From Chamaecyparis obtusa (taxonomy: Eukaryota; Streptophyta; Pinopsida; Cupressales; Cupressaceae): 64,000 nucleotides of DNA. Location: assembly GCA_027943335.1 (NCBI GenBank), contig BSBK01002075.1, forward strand, positions 4,911,001 to 4,975,000, read 5' to 3'. Each line of letters opens with the position of its first letter. The first letter of the stretch is position 1. Shown piece by piece: positions 1 through 13,224 of this stretch. Made by a program: the position numbers and the translations under genes. The notes below the pieces were generated by a model that did no database searches, was not told where the DNA came from, and worked only from the letters and a program-made list of their open reading frames with translations.

Positions 1-1015
1 GTGGTTGGACTCCCTAAAACCAAATCAAGTATGGATAGCATCTATGTTGTTGTAGACAAGTTCTCTAAAATGAGTCATTTCATTCCATGTAGAACTACTC
101 ATGATGCAAGCTATGTAGCACATCTCCTCTTCAAAGAGATAGTTAGGATTCATGGAATCCCTCTAAGTATTGTATCTGATAGAGATAGCAAGTTCATGGG
201 TCATTTTTGGCAAACCTTATGGAAAAGGTTAGGAACTAATCTCTCTTTTAGTTTAGCATACCATCCTCAAACTGATGGTCAAACTGAAGTCATCAATAGG
301 GTACTTGGCAACTTGGTGTTTGACAAAGGAGTATAAGCAGACTTGGAACCTTGTTATATCTTTGGATGAATATGCTTATAATGACAGTGTCAACAGGACC
401 ACAGGAAGAAGTCCTTTTGAGATAGTATATGGAGGACACCATAGAGGAGTGTGTGAGTTGAGGGATTTAGGTTCTATGGAGTTGAAGAGTGGACAAGCTG
501 AAGATTTCACTCAAACCATCATGGAGGTTCAAGAGCAAGTGAAGAAGTCCATTGTGGAATCCACTCAAAGAATCAAAGATAAAATGGATGAAAAGAGGAA
601 AGAAGTATACTTTTAGATTGGGGACTATGTCATGGTCCATCTTAACAAAGTAAGAATGCAGAAGGGCATGCCCACCAAGTTACAAATGAGGAGAGTAGGC
701 ACATGTAAAATTCTAGCCAAATATGGAGAGAATGCCTACAAAGTGGACTTGCCATTAGACTTAGCCATCTCACTGATGTTTAATGTTGTAGACTTGGTCA
801 TGTTCAAAGGAGATATCAATCAGCAAGGTAAGGCTCCACCCAAGGTGCTGCAAGACATTGACACCAATATAATGCCCAAGAAGAAGCCAACCAAGGTAGA
901 GAAGGTTTTGGAATCCAAAGTGAAGAAGACTACTAGACATCATGTTTACATGGAGCATTTGATCAAATGGATGTATCAGCCTGAATCTGAAGCCACCTGG
1001 ATTGAGGAAGGATAG
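1..1015 (+). pseudogene. Ty3/gypsy integrase core and chromodomain, 3' end of a broken pol
   Basis: The window opens inside the integrase catalytic core. The first frame (1-336) reads [14 protein letters not shown], then SDRDSKF, then HPQTDGQTE, which supplies the D, D and E of the retroviral-type integrase. A frameshift near 310 moves the reading into the frame covering about 346-616 (AYNDSVNRTTGRSPFEIVYG, the end of the core). A TAG at 614-616 breaks the link to 632-1015, which carries the integrase C-terminal domain (GDYVMVHL) and ends in a chromodomain-like segment (HLIKWMYQPESEATWIEEG). Integrase followed by a chromodomain is the chromovirus arrangement of Ty3/gypsy. The 5' part lies outside the window. 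The frameshift and stop make it inactive. It is a different family from the minus-strand gypsy at 7828-20288. Confidence 0.9.
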
Positions 1016-1071
1016 TTCAAGAAGTTTGGTATTCACTTGGCTCTTCTTGACCCCAAAGTGCCTTAGTTTGT

Positions 1072-1085
1072 GCTAAGGGGGAGTA
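1072..1085 (+). other. Polypurine tract of the partial gypsy element
   Basis: A purine-rich run (GCTAAGGGGGAGTA) lies about 55 bases after the chromodomain stop and directly before a TG that opens the LTR. This is where the plus-strand primer of an LTR retrotransposon is expected. Confidence 0.7.
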
Positions 1086-1620
1086 TGGTGCAGGAGCACC
1101 CTTCTAAGGGCTCCCACCATCCAATTTTGGTTGTGAGAAGAACTTCTTCAATGAATTTTGTAAGTAGAATAAGATTTTTAGGCTCACTTGTGTGTGTAGG
1201 CCTAAGTGGAGGTCTTGGTTTTGTTGGGTTTCTTCCTTACTTGGCTATATAATGACTCAAGATAGGTTAGTATCATGAGGTCAATTATTTTCTAAGAGTT
1301 GTCTAAGTCTTAAAATAGGGATTAGGAGATTTTTTACACTATAAAGTCATGTAAAAGACCTTAGTATGGTCTTAGGAGTTGGAATGAGTAAAAAGTTGCT
1401 CGAGCAAGAAAAATTGCTCTAAACATTGCTAGCAACTTTTCAAAAGTTGCTTAGCAACTTTGCCTATGAGAAGTCTAAACCTTACCAAGAAGGTTCTCAA
1501 CCCTAACTAAGCTCTAATCCCAAGGAGAAGCCTATATTAGACATGAACAACCCTAATACAAGGGTTGTCAAAGATATTGTATAGCTACTATACGGAAACA
1601 CTGGTCTGAATGCAGCATTA
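1086..1620 (+). repeat. 3' LTR of the partial gypsy element (right edge unresolved)
   Basis: The LTR starts with TGGTGCAGG immediately after the polypurine tract. A TATA-like box (CTATATAATG) lies at about 1244-1253, as expected for a U3 promoter. A 21-bp perfect palindrome (AGCAACTTTT, one C, AAAAGTTGCT) lies near 1431-1451 among several GTTGC/GCAAC repeats. The partner LTR is outside the window, so the right boundary cannot be fixed; the value given is only a guess. Confidence 0.5.
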
Positions 1621-4455
1621 TGTGGAACAGTCACTGTTTATGGACTAATTTCTTGTGAATAGAGGGGAGTTTGATGAATCTTTGAAGGGGATTTTGTTTA
1701 TGTGAATGTAGATCTTCATGTGTGTGTATTAGATTAGATTCTATTAAGTTTTATGTGCATTTTGTTCATTTCTTTTCATTTAGATAGTGCTCTGCCAGTT
1801 TGGAGAGACATGTGAAAGTAGGGTTGTAGCTTTTGTTTCCACCCTGGGAACACCATGGAACCTTGGAATCTAAAAGTATAGACCCTACCTTATATGTATA
1901 TAAATGCAGTGCCCTGGAGAATGAGTGCACCTATTTGTTTGACCGTGCGCTAGGTGAGCTAAGGTAATGGCCAGTTAGGAGCGGTCAACAGTGCAAGAGC
2001 TCTAGCAGACATTGGGAAGAGTTTCAAAGCATGCCCTTTGGAGGGAGTCAAGGGACATATGTGAAGGAAATATTTTGTGAAGGAGAGATCCTAAGGAATC
2101 TAGGAAAGGTAGTGAAGAAAGTCAAGAAGACCAATAACCTTGTGGGGTTCCAAAAGCACTGAAAACCCTCATTCTTGGAAGAAGGGTTGTACGGACAGAT
2201 GGAGGCCCAAGACCCCAAAAACCTTTGAGGGTTAGACATTTGAAATGAAGTTCCTTTTGAACAGGAAATTTGATTCAGTGCAAGAAAGTGTTGAAAATCC
2301 CTAGAAAGCCAGAGGGAGGCCTAATTGGGCACTTCCTTGTAGCCATGTTTTGGGAAGGAAGTAGGAGATCGGGTGATGACCCAACCTTACTAATGCCTTA
2401 AAGTTGTTTCAAATGTCCCAAAAACACCTTGGAACTCATAAAATTCACTATCAAAGTTTGGGAGGGTAACTGAACCTTAAAAGACCCTTATAAGCCTATG
2501 TAAGGGATGGTGCTAGGAAGCGATGCTTGATAAGTTGTAAGATGACAAAGCAATACTTGATGGTCAGGTTAGGCTAGGTCAAGGGATCTTTTCCTGAGAA
2601 GAGAATCCTATAGACCTTCATAGGTGTCAGAAGAACACTAAGATCCTAGTTGAGGATCAGGGCATAGACTAGCTAGTCTATCCTAACCTCTTCATCACTC
2701 CCCCCCATTATTATAACTATAAATGTTAAGTTAAAAACATAACTTTTTCAAAAAAACTTTTTGATATTATATTTTTAAAAACTAATAATTTTTATTTAAA
2801 GTTTTAATTACTAACCTATTAATAATTAAAAGTAAAATCATATGAACTTCTATTAATAATAGAATTATATATAAATAAATAATATATTATATTATTAATA
2901 TAATCATATTTATTTATTTAAATCTTACATTTTAATGTTTATTAGAATACATAGATGTATAAAGAATATATATAGGTAATAATGAGAACTTTTTCATAAG
3001 TCTTATAGGACTAATACGAAATGACTTAATTAAAATAATATGAAAGATAGTTGCCTAGATAATCTTTGCATAACATAAGGTTTTTATTTTATTTACAAGA
3101 TTGCCTAGTTCTAGAGTGCAAACTCATCTTTCTAATGCCATCTATCTAAATTTGACATAAAAAAATAGTAGTTATCCAATTTTAAATTGTTGCAACAAAT
3201 ATAAGCAAATTCTAAACATGTTCGTAATGCATGTTTTATTCAAACTTATTTATTTAGAATACCAATATAATTCAACAAAATTTCCCTTTAAATTATAAAG
3301 TTAAAACTACTATTTAGGCTTTTGTAATTTAGTTGCAAAAGGGAATAGTGTATTTTAACTAAAATTTAAATAAAGTTTACTAACCCTTTTTAAACTTAAA
3401 TATAAGTTAATCTATTTTTAACAATGGACTTATTCATAACATATTTTAACATGACCTATTTTGAGGTCTTAGTAATGATACTAACATAGCTACTCTAATT
3501 ACTTTTAAAGAAAGTTGATCTTTATTTAACTAAGGAAATTAACATCATAACTTGATTAACATGTAAATAAGTAAATTTTTGGAATAACTTAAAACCATTG
3601 AGCATTTAAATAAAGAAACTTAGGATCAATTCAAACTCATGGTAACAAAATGATGTTTCAACAAGTATATTCAAAATAAACCTCCTCTTATAAAAAATAG
3701 AGAAAATTACATAGTTTCTAAGGAACCAAGTTCCCTTACATACTTGGAAACTTTGCAAGGCCAAAAGGCTAGTAAGAGAATAGATAAAAAAATAGGGAAG
3801 CTAAAAAATGAACTCCCATGGCCTCCTTGATTCCAAGCTAGATCTTGCAAGAAAACTTGTTTTAACCATGGAAGCTCACCACCTAACCTAGACCATTACA
3901 TGGTCACCCCTGAGCTAGGGGAACAAAGAGAAAAATGGGAAAACAACATTTAAACCCAATACAACTTATGGTAAGCCAACACACTCAAAATACCCAAAAC
4001 CAAGGCTAGAACATAGTCTTTCAAAAATCCATTTACCAAAGGGTGAAAGTAAACCATGCCCATTAGGAGAAACCAAGTTATAATGAAGGTGATGAAGGCC
4101 ACACATGGGTCAAATTCAAAGTCCTTACCAAATCCATCCTCACAACAAAACCAAGGCTTCATGCCAAGAACACTCCTTATAGCCCCTAGTTGACCATAGG
4201 AAAAATTTGGTATTATGGAGAACAAGAAATCCATGTTTTATCCTTCCCACACAAGGGGAAACTCTACACTAAAATGGTGGTCACTTAGTTACTTTCACCC
4301 TCCAAGGTTACTCTTCCCTCCCAAGGGTGAGTGTGTCGTGAAACTCCCTTAACAAAGAAAGAAAAACAAAATTGCCGCAATAAGAAAACACAACTAAAAG
4401 TGGTAAAACATAAAACAACTACACAAGATCTTCATGAACACATAAAGAAGAAATT
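1621..4455. other. Non-coding AT-rich stretch, no gene seen
   Basis: I find no retroelement domain, tRNA or credible gene here. From 1621 to about 2700 the composition is mixed and may still belong to the LTR or to an older repeat. From 2700 to 3700 the sequence is strongly AT-rich. A 94-codon open frame on the minus strand (3950-4234) has two hydrophobic stretches but no recognisable family. The stretch ends at the left target site of copia-1 (CTTAC, 4456-4460). Confidence 0.6.
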
Positions 4456-4460
4456 CTTAC

Positions 4461-4793
4461 TGTTAGAGTAAAGAATTAATTTAATTACATTGATTAAATT
4501 AACTTTACTACCTCTTAAAATTTCACTTTATGCACTTGCATTAGTCATTTAATAATTAAATCTAATTATTAAATGCCTATTTACCTATTAGGGTTTCCCA
4601 TTAGGTTTTTTGATCTCCTTCTATAAGGATTGATCCATTGTATATTTTGATTCATTCTTTTGGTTGATAATAATAAACTTTCATATTGTCAGAGAAAAAT
4701 GTGTGTTTGTTTCCTACAGATTTCTTCCTTGTGACAGTTTTTTGCATGCAAGTTTCTTGGGCTTAATAGATTTTTTTTCCATCAAATCTTACA
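4461..4793 (+). repeat. copia-1 5' LTR
   Basis: It runs from TGTTAGAGTAAAG to CTTACA and is collinear and equal in length with the 3' copy at 26576-26908. The two differ by scattered substitutions, so insertion is not very recent. It contains an AT-rich U3. Confidence 0.92.
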
Positions 4794-4794
4794 A

Positions 4795-4806
4795 GGTATC
4801 AGAGTT
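4795..4806 (+). other. copia-1 primer binding site
   Basis: AGGTATCAGAGT directly follows the 5' LTR and resembles the plant initiator-Met tRNA primer site TGGTATCAGAGC, with the core GTATCAGAG intact. Confidence 0.75.
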
Positions 4807-5335
4807 GGATCTGTTGTAGCTTGTTCATGTTTGAAGAAAAAAGGAGCCAGGGTTTGATAAAAGAAATTTGGGATTTTTTGGCTAATTTGAGAGGTTTTGG
4901 TTGTAGTTTTCAGATCTGGTATTCTTAGCAGGGTGCTATTTTTTTTGGGTGTCCTTCCTGGTGTCATTTACAATGGTGTCCTTCTCGGTGTCATTTCCTA
5001 GACCTACACCTTATTCCTCTGACCGTTGTACATGAGCTGACATCTGCATTGGCAGACTTGAAAAGGTAGAACTTCAAACCCTCATGGGCATCGTACTTTG
5101 ACTTGCTAGCTTTTTTACCTACAATTTCTACCCAGATCTATGGATATTTTCATCAAAAAAATTCAAAGGTATACATGATACTCATTTGAATCTTTTTCTC
5201 TCTCTCATTGTAAGCAATCTCTTCCAACTTTTAGGGTTCGGTTTATTGAATTGTGGGGGGTGTTCTATTTCTTGTTTTTTATAATTTACTTCAGTAAACT
5301 TGAAATTATATCAAAACAAAACCCGTTCTAAAAAT

Positions 5336-6280
5336 ATGGCTAAGACCTCTTCTTGTCTAGAACTTTTGACCCCTCATAACTATCACACATGGAAATCCTT
5401 GATGACACAAGTGCTTTGGTCAAAAGGGTTGTGGTCTTGTTTAGATGCACTGCAACCAATTTTACAGAGGCCTTTTGAGGTCATGCAACATAGGAACAAG
5501 ATGGATGAGGTAATGGGGTTGATTGCTTACATGTATCAGATAGTCTACAGTTTCATCTTGATGGGTGCAATAGCCCTCTAGCTATGTGGACTAAGCTTAA
5601 CACCTTGTTTGGTACAGTGAATGAGTTTATGGTACTTCAAATTAAGGTAGAGCTTACCTCTCTTGTACCAAATCATTTTCTATCCATTTAGGACTTCTTA
5701 ATGAAGTTCAAGCAGTGAAGGTCTTTATTATAAGGATGTGGAAAGACTAAGACTGACACAGAGTGTATCTACCTGATTTTGTCAAAGCTTTGGGGAAACT
5801 TTCAGATTTTCTCCTCCACCTTCCACTCTACCATGGATGCATTGGGTTAGAGATTTCATATGCCTACTTTTGAGGTGTTCTGTGATCGGTTGACTAGAGA
5901 GATGACCAAGCTCACACAATTGGATTCTTTATCTGGAACTAAGAAGCAAGCTTTGGTTGCTCATACTTCTAAGGGGACACAAAAGTAGAAGCAGAAGCCC
6001 AAAAAAAATTCATTTGGTAGTGAGCATTCCTCCAAGCCACCTCAGAAAATAGAGTCTAAGAAATCCACTCTTAAGGGTAAATCTTCTAAGTCTGGTGAGG
6101 CTTCCTCCAAGACTAAGAAGTTGACAGGTGAACCTTGCAATTTAATGGCAAGGATGGGCATCCAATTTCCAGGTGATGGAAACATCTTGAGGCTCTAGAG
6201 GAAACCTTGCCACAACATAGTATTGCTTCTCCATAGCCTTCACCTGCTCCCATAGGGAAAGGCCATGCTCTTTCTGCACG
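5336..6280 (+). pseudogene. copia-1 gag, broken
   Basis: An ATG at 5336 opens MAKTSSCLELLTPHNYHTW, resembling the start of copia gag proteins (a Y-x-x-W near the N terminus). The first frame stays open to 5581. Gag-like sequence then continues in another frame from about 5545 (AMWTKLNTLFGTVNEF), with TAG stops. It ends in a lysine/serine-rich segment near 6000-6110. No zinc knuckle is recognisable in what remains. Gag would build the cytoplasmic virus-like particle. The frame is cut at 6280 by the giant solo LTR and resumes at 23275 with the protease. Confidence 0.75.
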
Positions 6281-6285
6281 AGCAT

Positions 6286-7827
6286 TGTAATGCCCCGCCA
6301 AGGAAGCCAAGAGAACTTAACCTAAACATGCCACTAAGTTTGTAGAATATTTTTTTAAAAAAATTAGTTAACATACAAGATAAACATCAATGTAGATGCA
6401 ATTACCATTTACTCACAATAATACAATAACCAACACAAGTTACAACTCTCAAGGGTTCCTTAACAAATATTACTTTAAAATTAATTAATTAATTTAGATT
6501 AGGTACAATTACAAAACCCATATAAACAAATGAAGTATAAAACAACATCACATAGAAGATGACATAAATACAACTAGTACCATAAGGTATCCATAAATCT
6601 ACATCCACTGCACATGTCGCAGGGTATGTAATATAAAAATAGAAATGAAGAACACAAGACATCTCTAAAGAACTGATACAAAGATACAAGATCATAAGGA
6701 AGAATATCTAGAAGAAGAACACATCTCCAAAAATGAAGATCAAGAAGGAACAACAACAATGGGGATTATCCAGCACTGGTATCAAAATCTCAAATGGTAA
6801 AAGAATCACTACCACCCGACCTCGTGAACCTAAATGGTCCACTCCCACTATGCTGAGGAGATAACAACAGATCCCACTCGGATAATGAACATCAAATAGA
6901 TCAAGCTAAGGGAAGGATCCTGAAATCTCTCTAACTCAAGGTGAAAAAGTAATAATGCCATGAAAGACTCACTAATCCAGAGGCAACTAACACATGTAGG
7001 ATAACTAGACTATGCATAGGAAGGTGTCATCATGTACGTCTAACCCTTGAGTTTTGTCCTGGTAATCTTGCTGGATCCCAGAACCCAAGTGACCATACAT
7101 GGCATCAATGACCTCTCATATAGATGAAGTCATCAACTATGCCAACTCATCCCTTAAAAGGGGGCTAGTCATCTTCTCCATTCCCACCTTAGTCTGTACT
7201 AGCACTAAGCCAAGGCAAGGAAACCATATCTTGTTAGGTTCATTTTAAAATCTCTTGATGTTATATTTAGTTATCACTTGATTAAGATACTTAACAATAA
7301 GTGATCTTGGCAGCCACTTATGGTCCCCGACACTTATTGCAAGCCACCTCCTACTACATATCTAGGTAAACTATTGTAGGCTCATAGATCTCACATAGAT
7401 CACAAGATGATAATAATGTCTCTCAGGACTGCTCTAAAAAAATAATAGGAACACACTAGTTCTCACATAACCATAACATCAAAAAACACTCTCAAAGTGT
7501 TCACAAAAGAATATATACACACGGTCATGTGGATTGGACATAAAAGTCAATACCATATTCTCCTCTATAGAATATGAAGTAAAAGTCAATACAACATGAG
7601 CCCAAATGGTCAAAGTAGGGATGATAATTGGAATACACACATATCAAATATAATACTGAAACCATGTCATAACCGACTCATACCCAAGCCTCTGTTTCCC
7701 CCTAGGTCTTCTAGTACCTGACAATACTTATAGCAAAAGAAGACACTCCGGGCATGAAGAATACAACACTCATACCATCGAATACTAAAATTAATCTATA
7801 AGCATTTAAATCTCATATGAGAACATA
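6286..7827 (-). repeat. Left arm of the giant solo LTR (sense-strand 3' part)
   Basis: Non-coding. It holds the same blocks, reverse-complemented, as 55930-57103 in the second copy, including the tract around the Asp/Arg-poor ATGTACGTCTAACCC region near 7032. No protein is supported; short open frames near 6489-6759 are chance. Confidence 0.75.
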
Positions 7828-10800
7828 TGTAACACCCCATCTATAGTAAAGATAAAAGATGAAACTAAAGAAGAAACAACCATAAATAAATCACATAAAA
7901 CCACAACAATAATTTATTTTTTTAAAAGAACAATCTGATTACATATAATCAAAACAACCGCTTCTAAGAGCTTTATAGTTTACAATCGATTACATCAGAG
8001 TAATAATAATACTCTTTATTCAAAGATTAAGTTCCAAAAACAAAGTTTCCTTCTTTCCAAATCCATTACATTCTACGAATAGATCTGATAACTAACAACC
8101 ATGAAATGATCTGTTTCCCATAAAACTTAACAACTGCTATCCACTATCCCATATTCATTGATTTATCCATCTAAAACCTGAAAACCAAAATGAACACAAA
8201 CGCAAACAGCAAATAGGGCTCAGTCACAATGATAAAGAAAATGAATCATCTCCAAATATCTGCAACCATATAAGTCAGTACAATATAACATTTATGCAGA
8301 TTAAATACAGATGTAATTGAAAACTAAATAACATAATTTCATCTTACACCAAAATCATCAAGCACTAAATTTCTTTCTAACAGAAATAAACTCGCAAAGA
8401 AAATGACAAGCAATGATCCAATAGTTCATGGGTGTCCACATAAGGACCTACGCTATGTATCCGTAAGGAACCTCGTAGTAATCCATTATGTCTAATGAAA
8501 CCATAATGTTTTATCTTTGTTAATTGAAACCCATAACCCCTGAATTTATAATTATCACTTAATTAAACAACTGACATAAATTCTTTCCCATAAGGATATA
8601 GACTAGTGTTAGTCACAACTGACAAAAATTCTAATGTCACAAGGTAATAGACTAGTGTCAGCCCCCAATCTACAGATCATTCTTGCATTATCTCAAAAAA
8701 ACACTTGATCTAGCTATCAATGAAAGCAGTGAAATGAACTACATAACACAATTTCACTAACATTCTATTTCTAATGCATCAATTTACAAAATTGAAACAG
8801 CAAATAGAAATCCATTATAAAACCATGTTACCATATCCCTTAACATACATTCATAAACATGATGTTTCACAAAAGATGAAAAGATCACAACTCTTTCTCC
8901 AACACAAATCCAATCAAAATAATCTCCATATTAACTTAACATTAAATCTATAACTGTTCAATAAAATATCCATATCCAAACCATTTTTCCAATAAATAGA
9001 AAAGAACTAACATAATCGTACATCAACTGAATCAACACAACACCCATCACTTTTAACAAACATACTAGTTTACCATAACTGAATTATTAAACTAAATGGC
9101 CATACACCCTGCTCTATTAATTACAAGTTTATACCATTTATATACATGTTGGCGTATGTACATGTATACACCACGGCTTGTGTATACATATACATATCCC
9201 AGTAGGTATATGTATATATGAATACATAATTATATATAAGCTTGTAATTAATAGTTCAGATTGACAGTCATAACATCTATTATATACATGTTGGCATATG
9301 TACATGTACACACCATGGCTTGTGTATACATATACATATCCCAGCAGGTATATATATATTTATATATCGAATTGCATAAACTTGTAATTAATAATTCAAG
9401 TTCATAAATATACAATTGAAAAACCATACAAATTGTCTTAGTTCTGTCACAGAATTAAATCGACCTTAATACACTACTAAATCTACCGAATATATAAAAA
9501 TAATGATAGTATAATAATAATAACTGACTTCTACCTTTAAACAAATTACCAAGTGCTTTTCCTAACTGTCTGAACAAGATAGTAATTGACTTCCCTATAA
9601 AACCCTTAACATAGCCTAATGTTGTATCAACTATAATACACACTGGTGATAATACTGAAGATTATAAAACTCGCAATCAAGTTTCACATAACCAAGACCT
9701 CCACATTCCTCTATTGACTGATATATATATACAATAACAAACATCCTCTTTAACCAAACAATGACACCAGAAAACTAAAGGAGTTCGCCCAAAAGAAAAA
9801 CCTTAATCCAAACTTAAGTTGCAAGTGTAACACAAAATAAGATTGATAACAGATGACATTATGAATACCACCAAACCCAAATCCCACATTTTAGCTCTAA
9901 AAGAACATCGATACCAAACTCGGTAGATGACTGTGGTAAAAATCCCGACCCACCTTATAACCAAGTCCATACAAACTGATTGTATTATGATGCTATAGAG
10001 TTCCTAACAACAGGAATAGTGCGAGGAGATCAAAATAAATTTTTAACAAGAAAACTCATGCCGGTTCCTTTACGGTATTGATATGTTGATTAACAAACCC
10101 GACTAACTTCCTTAACACTGTCCTAAGCAAGTAAACATCGACACCCTAACACACAAGAATATAACCACATAACATCTACAAATCTATATTCTACAGATTG
10201 ACATAGACTTAACTCAAACTTTGCCAACTTCATACTCAGAACAGAGAAAAACCCTTTATTACATTATGCTCGAACACAGCATATTAAAAAAACAAGTGCC
10301 AAATACCACACTAAAACTAAAAAAAAAAAACACTTCCAAATAGTCATTTGTTACCAAGTTTCTCCAATAAAACATAGTATTGTTTAACTAAACTATCTTC
10401 TTAAACTATCCGAAAAGAAAAGAATCGATTCATATAACCGAATTCACAAAATAAACTAACACAAAGCCTCACACACATCAACTAGAAAACAATGTTAACC
10501 AACATTCCCTTAATTTTCATTGCAGAACAAGAAATGGAAATAGAGAATAAGGTAAGAGATGCCCCTGCCTAGTATTCGTATGAGGAAAATATCCAAAACC
10601 GAAATGCCGAAGCTAGCTTCTACCTGGTGAGCTTCCCAGAATGCCAAAATGCCGTGCAAGAGAGCCCAAAATGCGGAGATAATAGTAACAACACCCAACT
10701 TCCTAAATAACCATGAGCAGAAGGGTTTATCTTTGCCGTGAAAACCCCTTTCATTCCATGCCACTTATCATGAAGAATACAACAGTAAGACAGGTCCATA

Positions 10801-11695
10801 ACCAACTGTTCACCCAAAATGCCGCAGCATAACATGGTAAAAAGAATGGAGTCATATACAAACTGCAACTTCTTAACCAGAGCAAATGGCGGTCATAAAA
10901 CATAACAATGAATTTCCTTCGACAAGTTCATTCAATGCAAGCTTATCTCTTGCAGTGAACGCAAACCCACTTCCTGCCAAATGTCCAAAATAGTACCATT
11001 CCACAACCCGAAAAATAGCTTAAACCCACTAACACCTCAATGCAAAAGCAAGTGCATTAAAACCCTGCCGTAAGTCATGTTTCAAGCCAGAATATAATAA
11101 AAGACTTACGAATAGGTTAATTCATGTCTTTGCTAATAACATTAGTCATATATACTAACTTAAACATCAAGATAACAGCGCATTCCAATGTCAATTAACT
11201 AACACTAAAAACACACTAACCTCCTACTAACATACACCATAGGATATACTAACTTAGTTAATTCACATAGTTTTAGTAAATGAATACCACATTATTACTA
11301 AAACATTCACTCATAGTTATATGTATAAAAATACATATATTCAAATTCATTTACTTTGAATTCAGAATTTGATTAACGTTAAATAACAATAGAACTCTAA
11401 ATACTGTCTATAAACATAAGATACAATTAACCATAATAACATAACCATAAAGTTTGTCCTTATTTCATAATCAAACCAATGTTCAAAATTTAGTCTAAGC
11501 CAATTCTATCATCAGAATAGGACTCATAAAGCGACAGAATTAGACATAACTCCCTGAATGACTGGCAGAATAACAGAGATAACATATTTAATCTAAATAA
11601 CCAAGTTCAAAAGAACGTAATCAGAGTTTGAACTCAAAAGTATCTAACAAAACATAACATAGAAAATAAAGTCTGGAACTGTCAGGGGCATGACA
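7828..11695 (-). repeat. Gypsy 3' LTR (3868 bp)
   Basis: On the minus strand it starts TGTCATGCCCC and ends GGTGTTACA. It is collinear with 16421-20288. It contains a two-copy tandem repeat of 142 bp near 9139-9420, rich in TATACATGT and TGTATACA, also present in the other LTR. Small open frames inside are repeated in both LTRs because the LTRs are copies; I see no protein function. Confidence 0.95.
9139..9420. repeat. 142-bp tandem duplication inside the gypsy 3' LTR
   Basis: TATATACATGTTGG recurs at 9139 and 9281, with surrounding blocks TTGTGTATACATATACATAT and TTGTAATTAAT repeated in the same order. The other LTR has the same pair at 17732 and 17874, so the duplication predates the insertion. 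Confidence 0.85.
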
Positions 11696-11707
11696 CCCTT
11701 CCCCACC
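11696..11707 (-). other. Gypsy polypurine tract
   Basis: On the minus strand GGTGGGGAAGGG abuts the 3' LTR start TGTCATGCC. The gag-pol stop is 10 bases upstream. Confidence 0.85.
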
Positions 11708-11716
11708 AGTCTAGGC

Positions 11717-13224
11717 TTACTCCTGAAAGCCTGTAAACAAATGAGGATGTGTAGCTCTCATAGCTCCTGCATCTTCCCAAGTTGCAGAAGCTACATCATC
11801 AAGATCCCATAACACCTTTACCTACTCCACCTTGTGTCCTCTGAGATTTAGCTCTCTTTGCTGGATGATCTGCACTGGTTCCAGCATCAGTTGACCATCT
11901 ACCACCTGTAAATTTTTCCAATTTAACATGTGTGCAATATCAGGTATATATTTCCTTAAGATGAAAATGTGAAATACATCATGAATTCATGAAAGATTGG
12001 GTGGAAAAGCAAGTCTGTAGGCAACTGGACCCACTCGTTCTAGGATCTCAAATGGTCCCACAAACCTTGGAGACAATTTTGACCCTTTACCATACTTAAT
12101 AGGACTTTTTTGGGGTCTAACTCAAAGAAATACCTTATTGCCAACCTCAAATTGACATTCAATCCTATGCAGGTCTGCATACTTTTTCTGCTTGTCCTGA
12201 GCTGTAGACAGGTGTTCTCTAATGCGCTTAACTTGTTGTTCTAAATCCTGAAGCATCTCGGGACCCAATAGAATTTTGTCTTCAAGATTGTCCCAGCTTA
12301 AAGGTGTTCTACACGGTCTTCCATACAAAGCCTGGAAAGGAGCCATACCTATAGAACTATGGTAACCATTGTTGTAAGCAAATTCAACCAAATGCAAGTA
12401 CTCTTCCCATCTATTTTGCCTGTCCATCACGTACATTCTAAGCATGTCTTCCAAAATTTGATTGACACGCTCAGTCTGTCCATCAGTTTCGAGATGATAT
12501 GCTGAACTAAAGTTCAGCTGAGTACCTAATTCACGCTGCAAAGACCTCCATAGAGATGAAGTAAAAACTGAATCCCTATCAGATATGATCTTCTTAGGAA
12601 TCCCATGCACCTTAACAACCTGTTCCATATAAATCTGTGCCACAGATGCAGCATTATAAGTGGATCTTATAGGAATAAAATGGGCAACTTTGGTTAACTG
12701 GTCAACAACAACCATAATGGCATGATGTCACCTAGCTGAAAATGGTAACCCCACTATGAAATCTATGGATATGGTATCCCATTTCCATTCAGGCATGCTG
12801 TGAGATTGAGTAAACCAGCTGGATGTTGATGCTCTGCTTTAACTCTTTGACACTCCAAACATCTAGCCACAAAATCAGCAATATCCCTCTTCATACCCAG
12901 CCAGTAGTGATGCTGCCTAAGATCAGCATGCATCTTCTTCACACCAGGATGTGCTAAATATGTTGCCTTATGTGCTTCAGTCATAACTAGGTTCCGAAGA
13001 TCCCTGACTTCTGGCACATATATGCTGCCTCGGTAAGTCATTAATCCTTCAGTGTTGATAGAATAACCCTCAAATCTGCCTTCTAATACACTACCACTAT
13101 CAATCACTGCTTTGACATCTAAATACCAAGGATCAGTAGCCAAATTTAGAAGTATTCTCTCTTTCAAATCAATTGTAAGGGTCAAAGAAGAGAGTTCATG
13201 ATGCCTTCTGCTAAGAGCATCCAC
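11717..13224 (-). pseudogene. Gypsy RNase H tail, integrase and chromodomain, broken
   Basis: The zinc-binding part (12840-12990) has the H-H-C-C pattern: AHPGVKKMH and CLECQ. A frameshift near 12760-12780 separates it from the catalytic core (12122-12715). There D is in VVVDQLTKVAHF, D in SDRDSVFTSSLW and E in ETDGQTERVNQ. The C-terminal region continues past a stop at 12119-12121 ([10 protein letters not shown]) and a TGA near 11985. It ends with a chromodomain-like segment (VKVLWDLDDVASATWED) just before the TAA at 11717-11719. Chromodomains of this group steer integration toward heterochromatin. The stops and frameshift make it inactive. Confidence 0.9.

Noticed and set aside
3950..4234. 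94-codon minus-strand frame with two hydrophobic runs, possible membrane protein
   Set aside because: No family recognised, no neighbouring exon, AT-rich surroundings; a chance frame is the simplest reading.
9455..9643. Short ORF repeated at 18048-18236 with nearly the same protein
   Set aside because: It is present twice only because both lie in the two LTR copies of the gypsy element; no start context or homology.
10510..10868. Overlapping minus-strand frames, repeated at 19102-19461
   Set aside because: Same reason: LTR copies. The two versions differ by frame changes, unlike a protein under selection.
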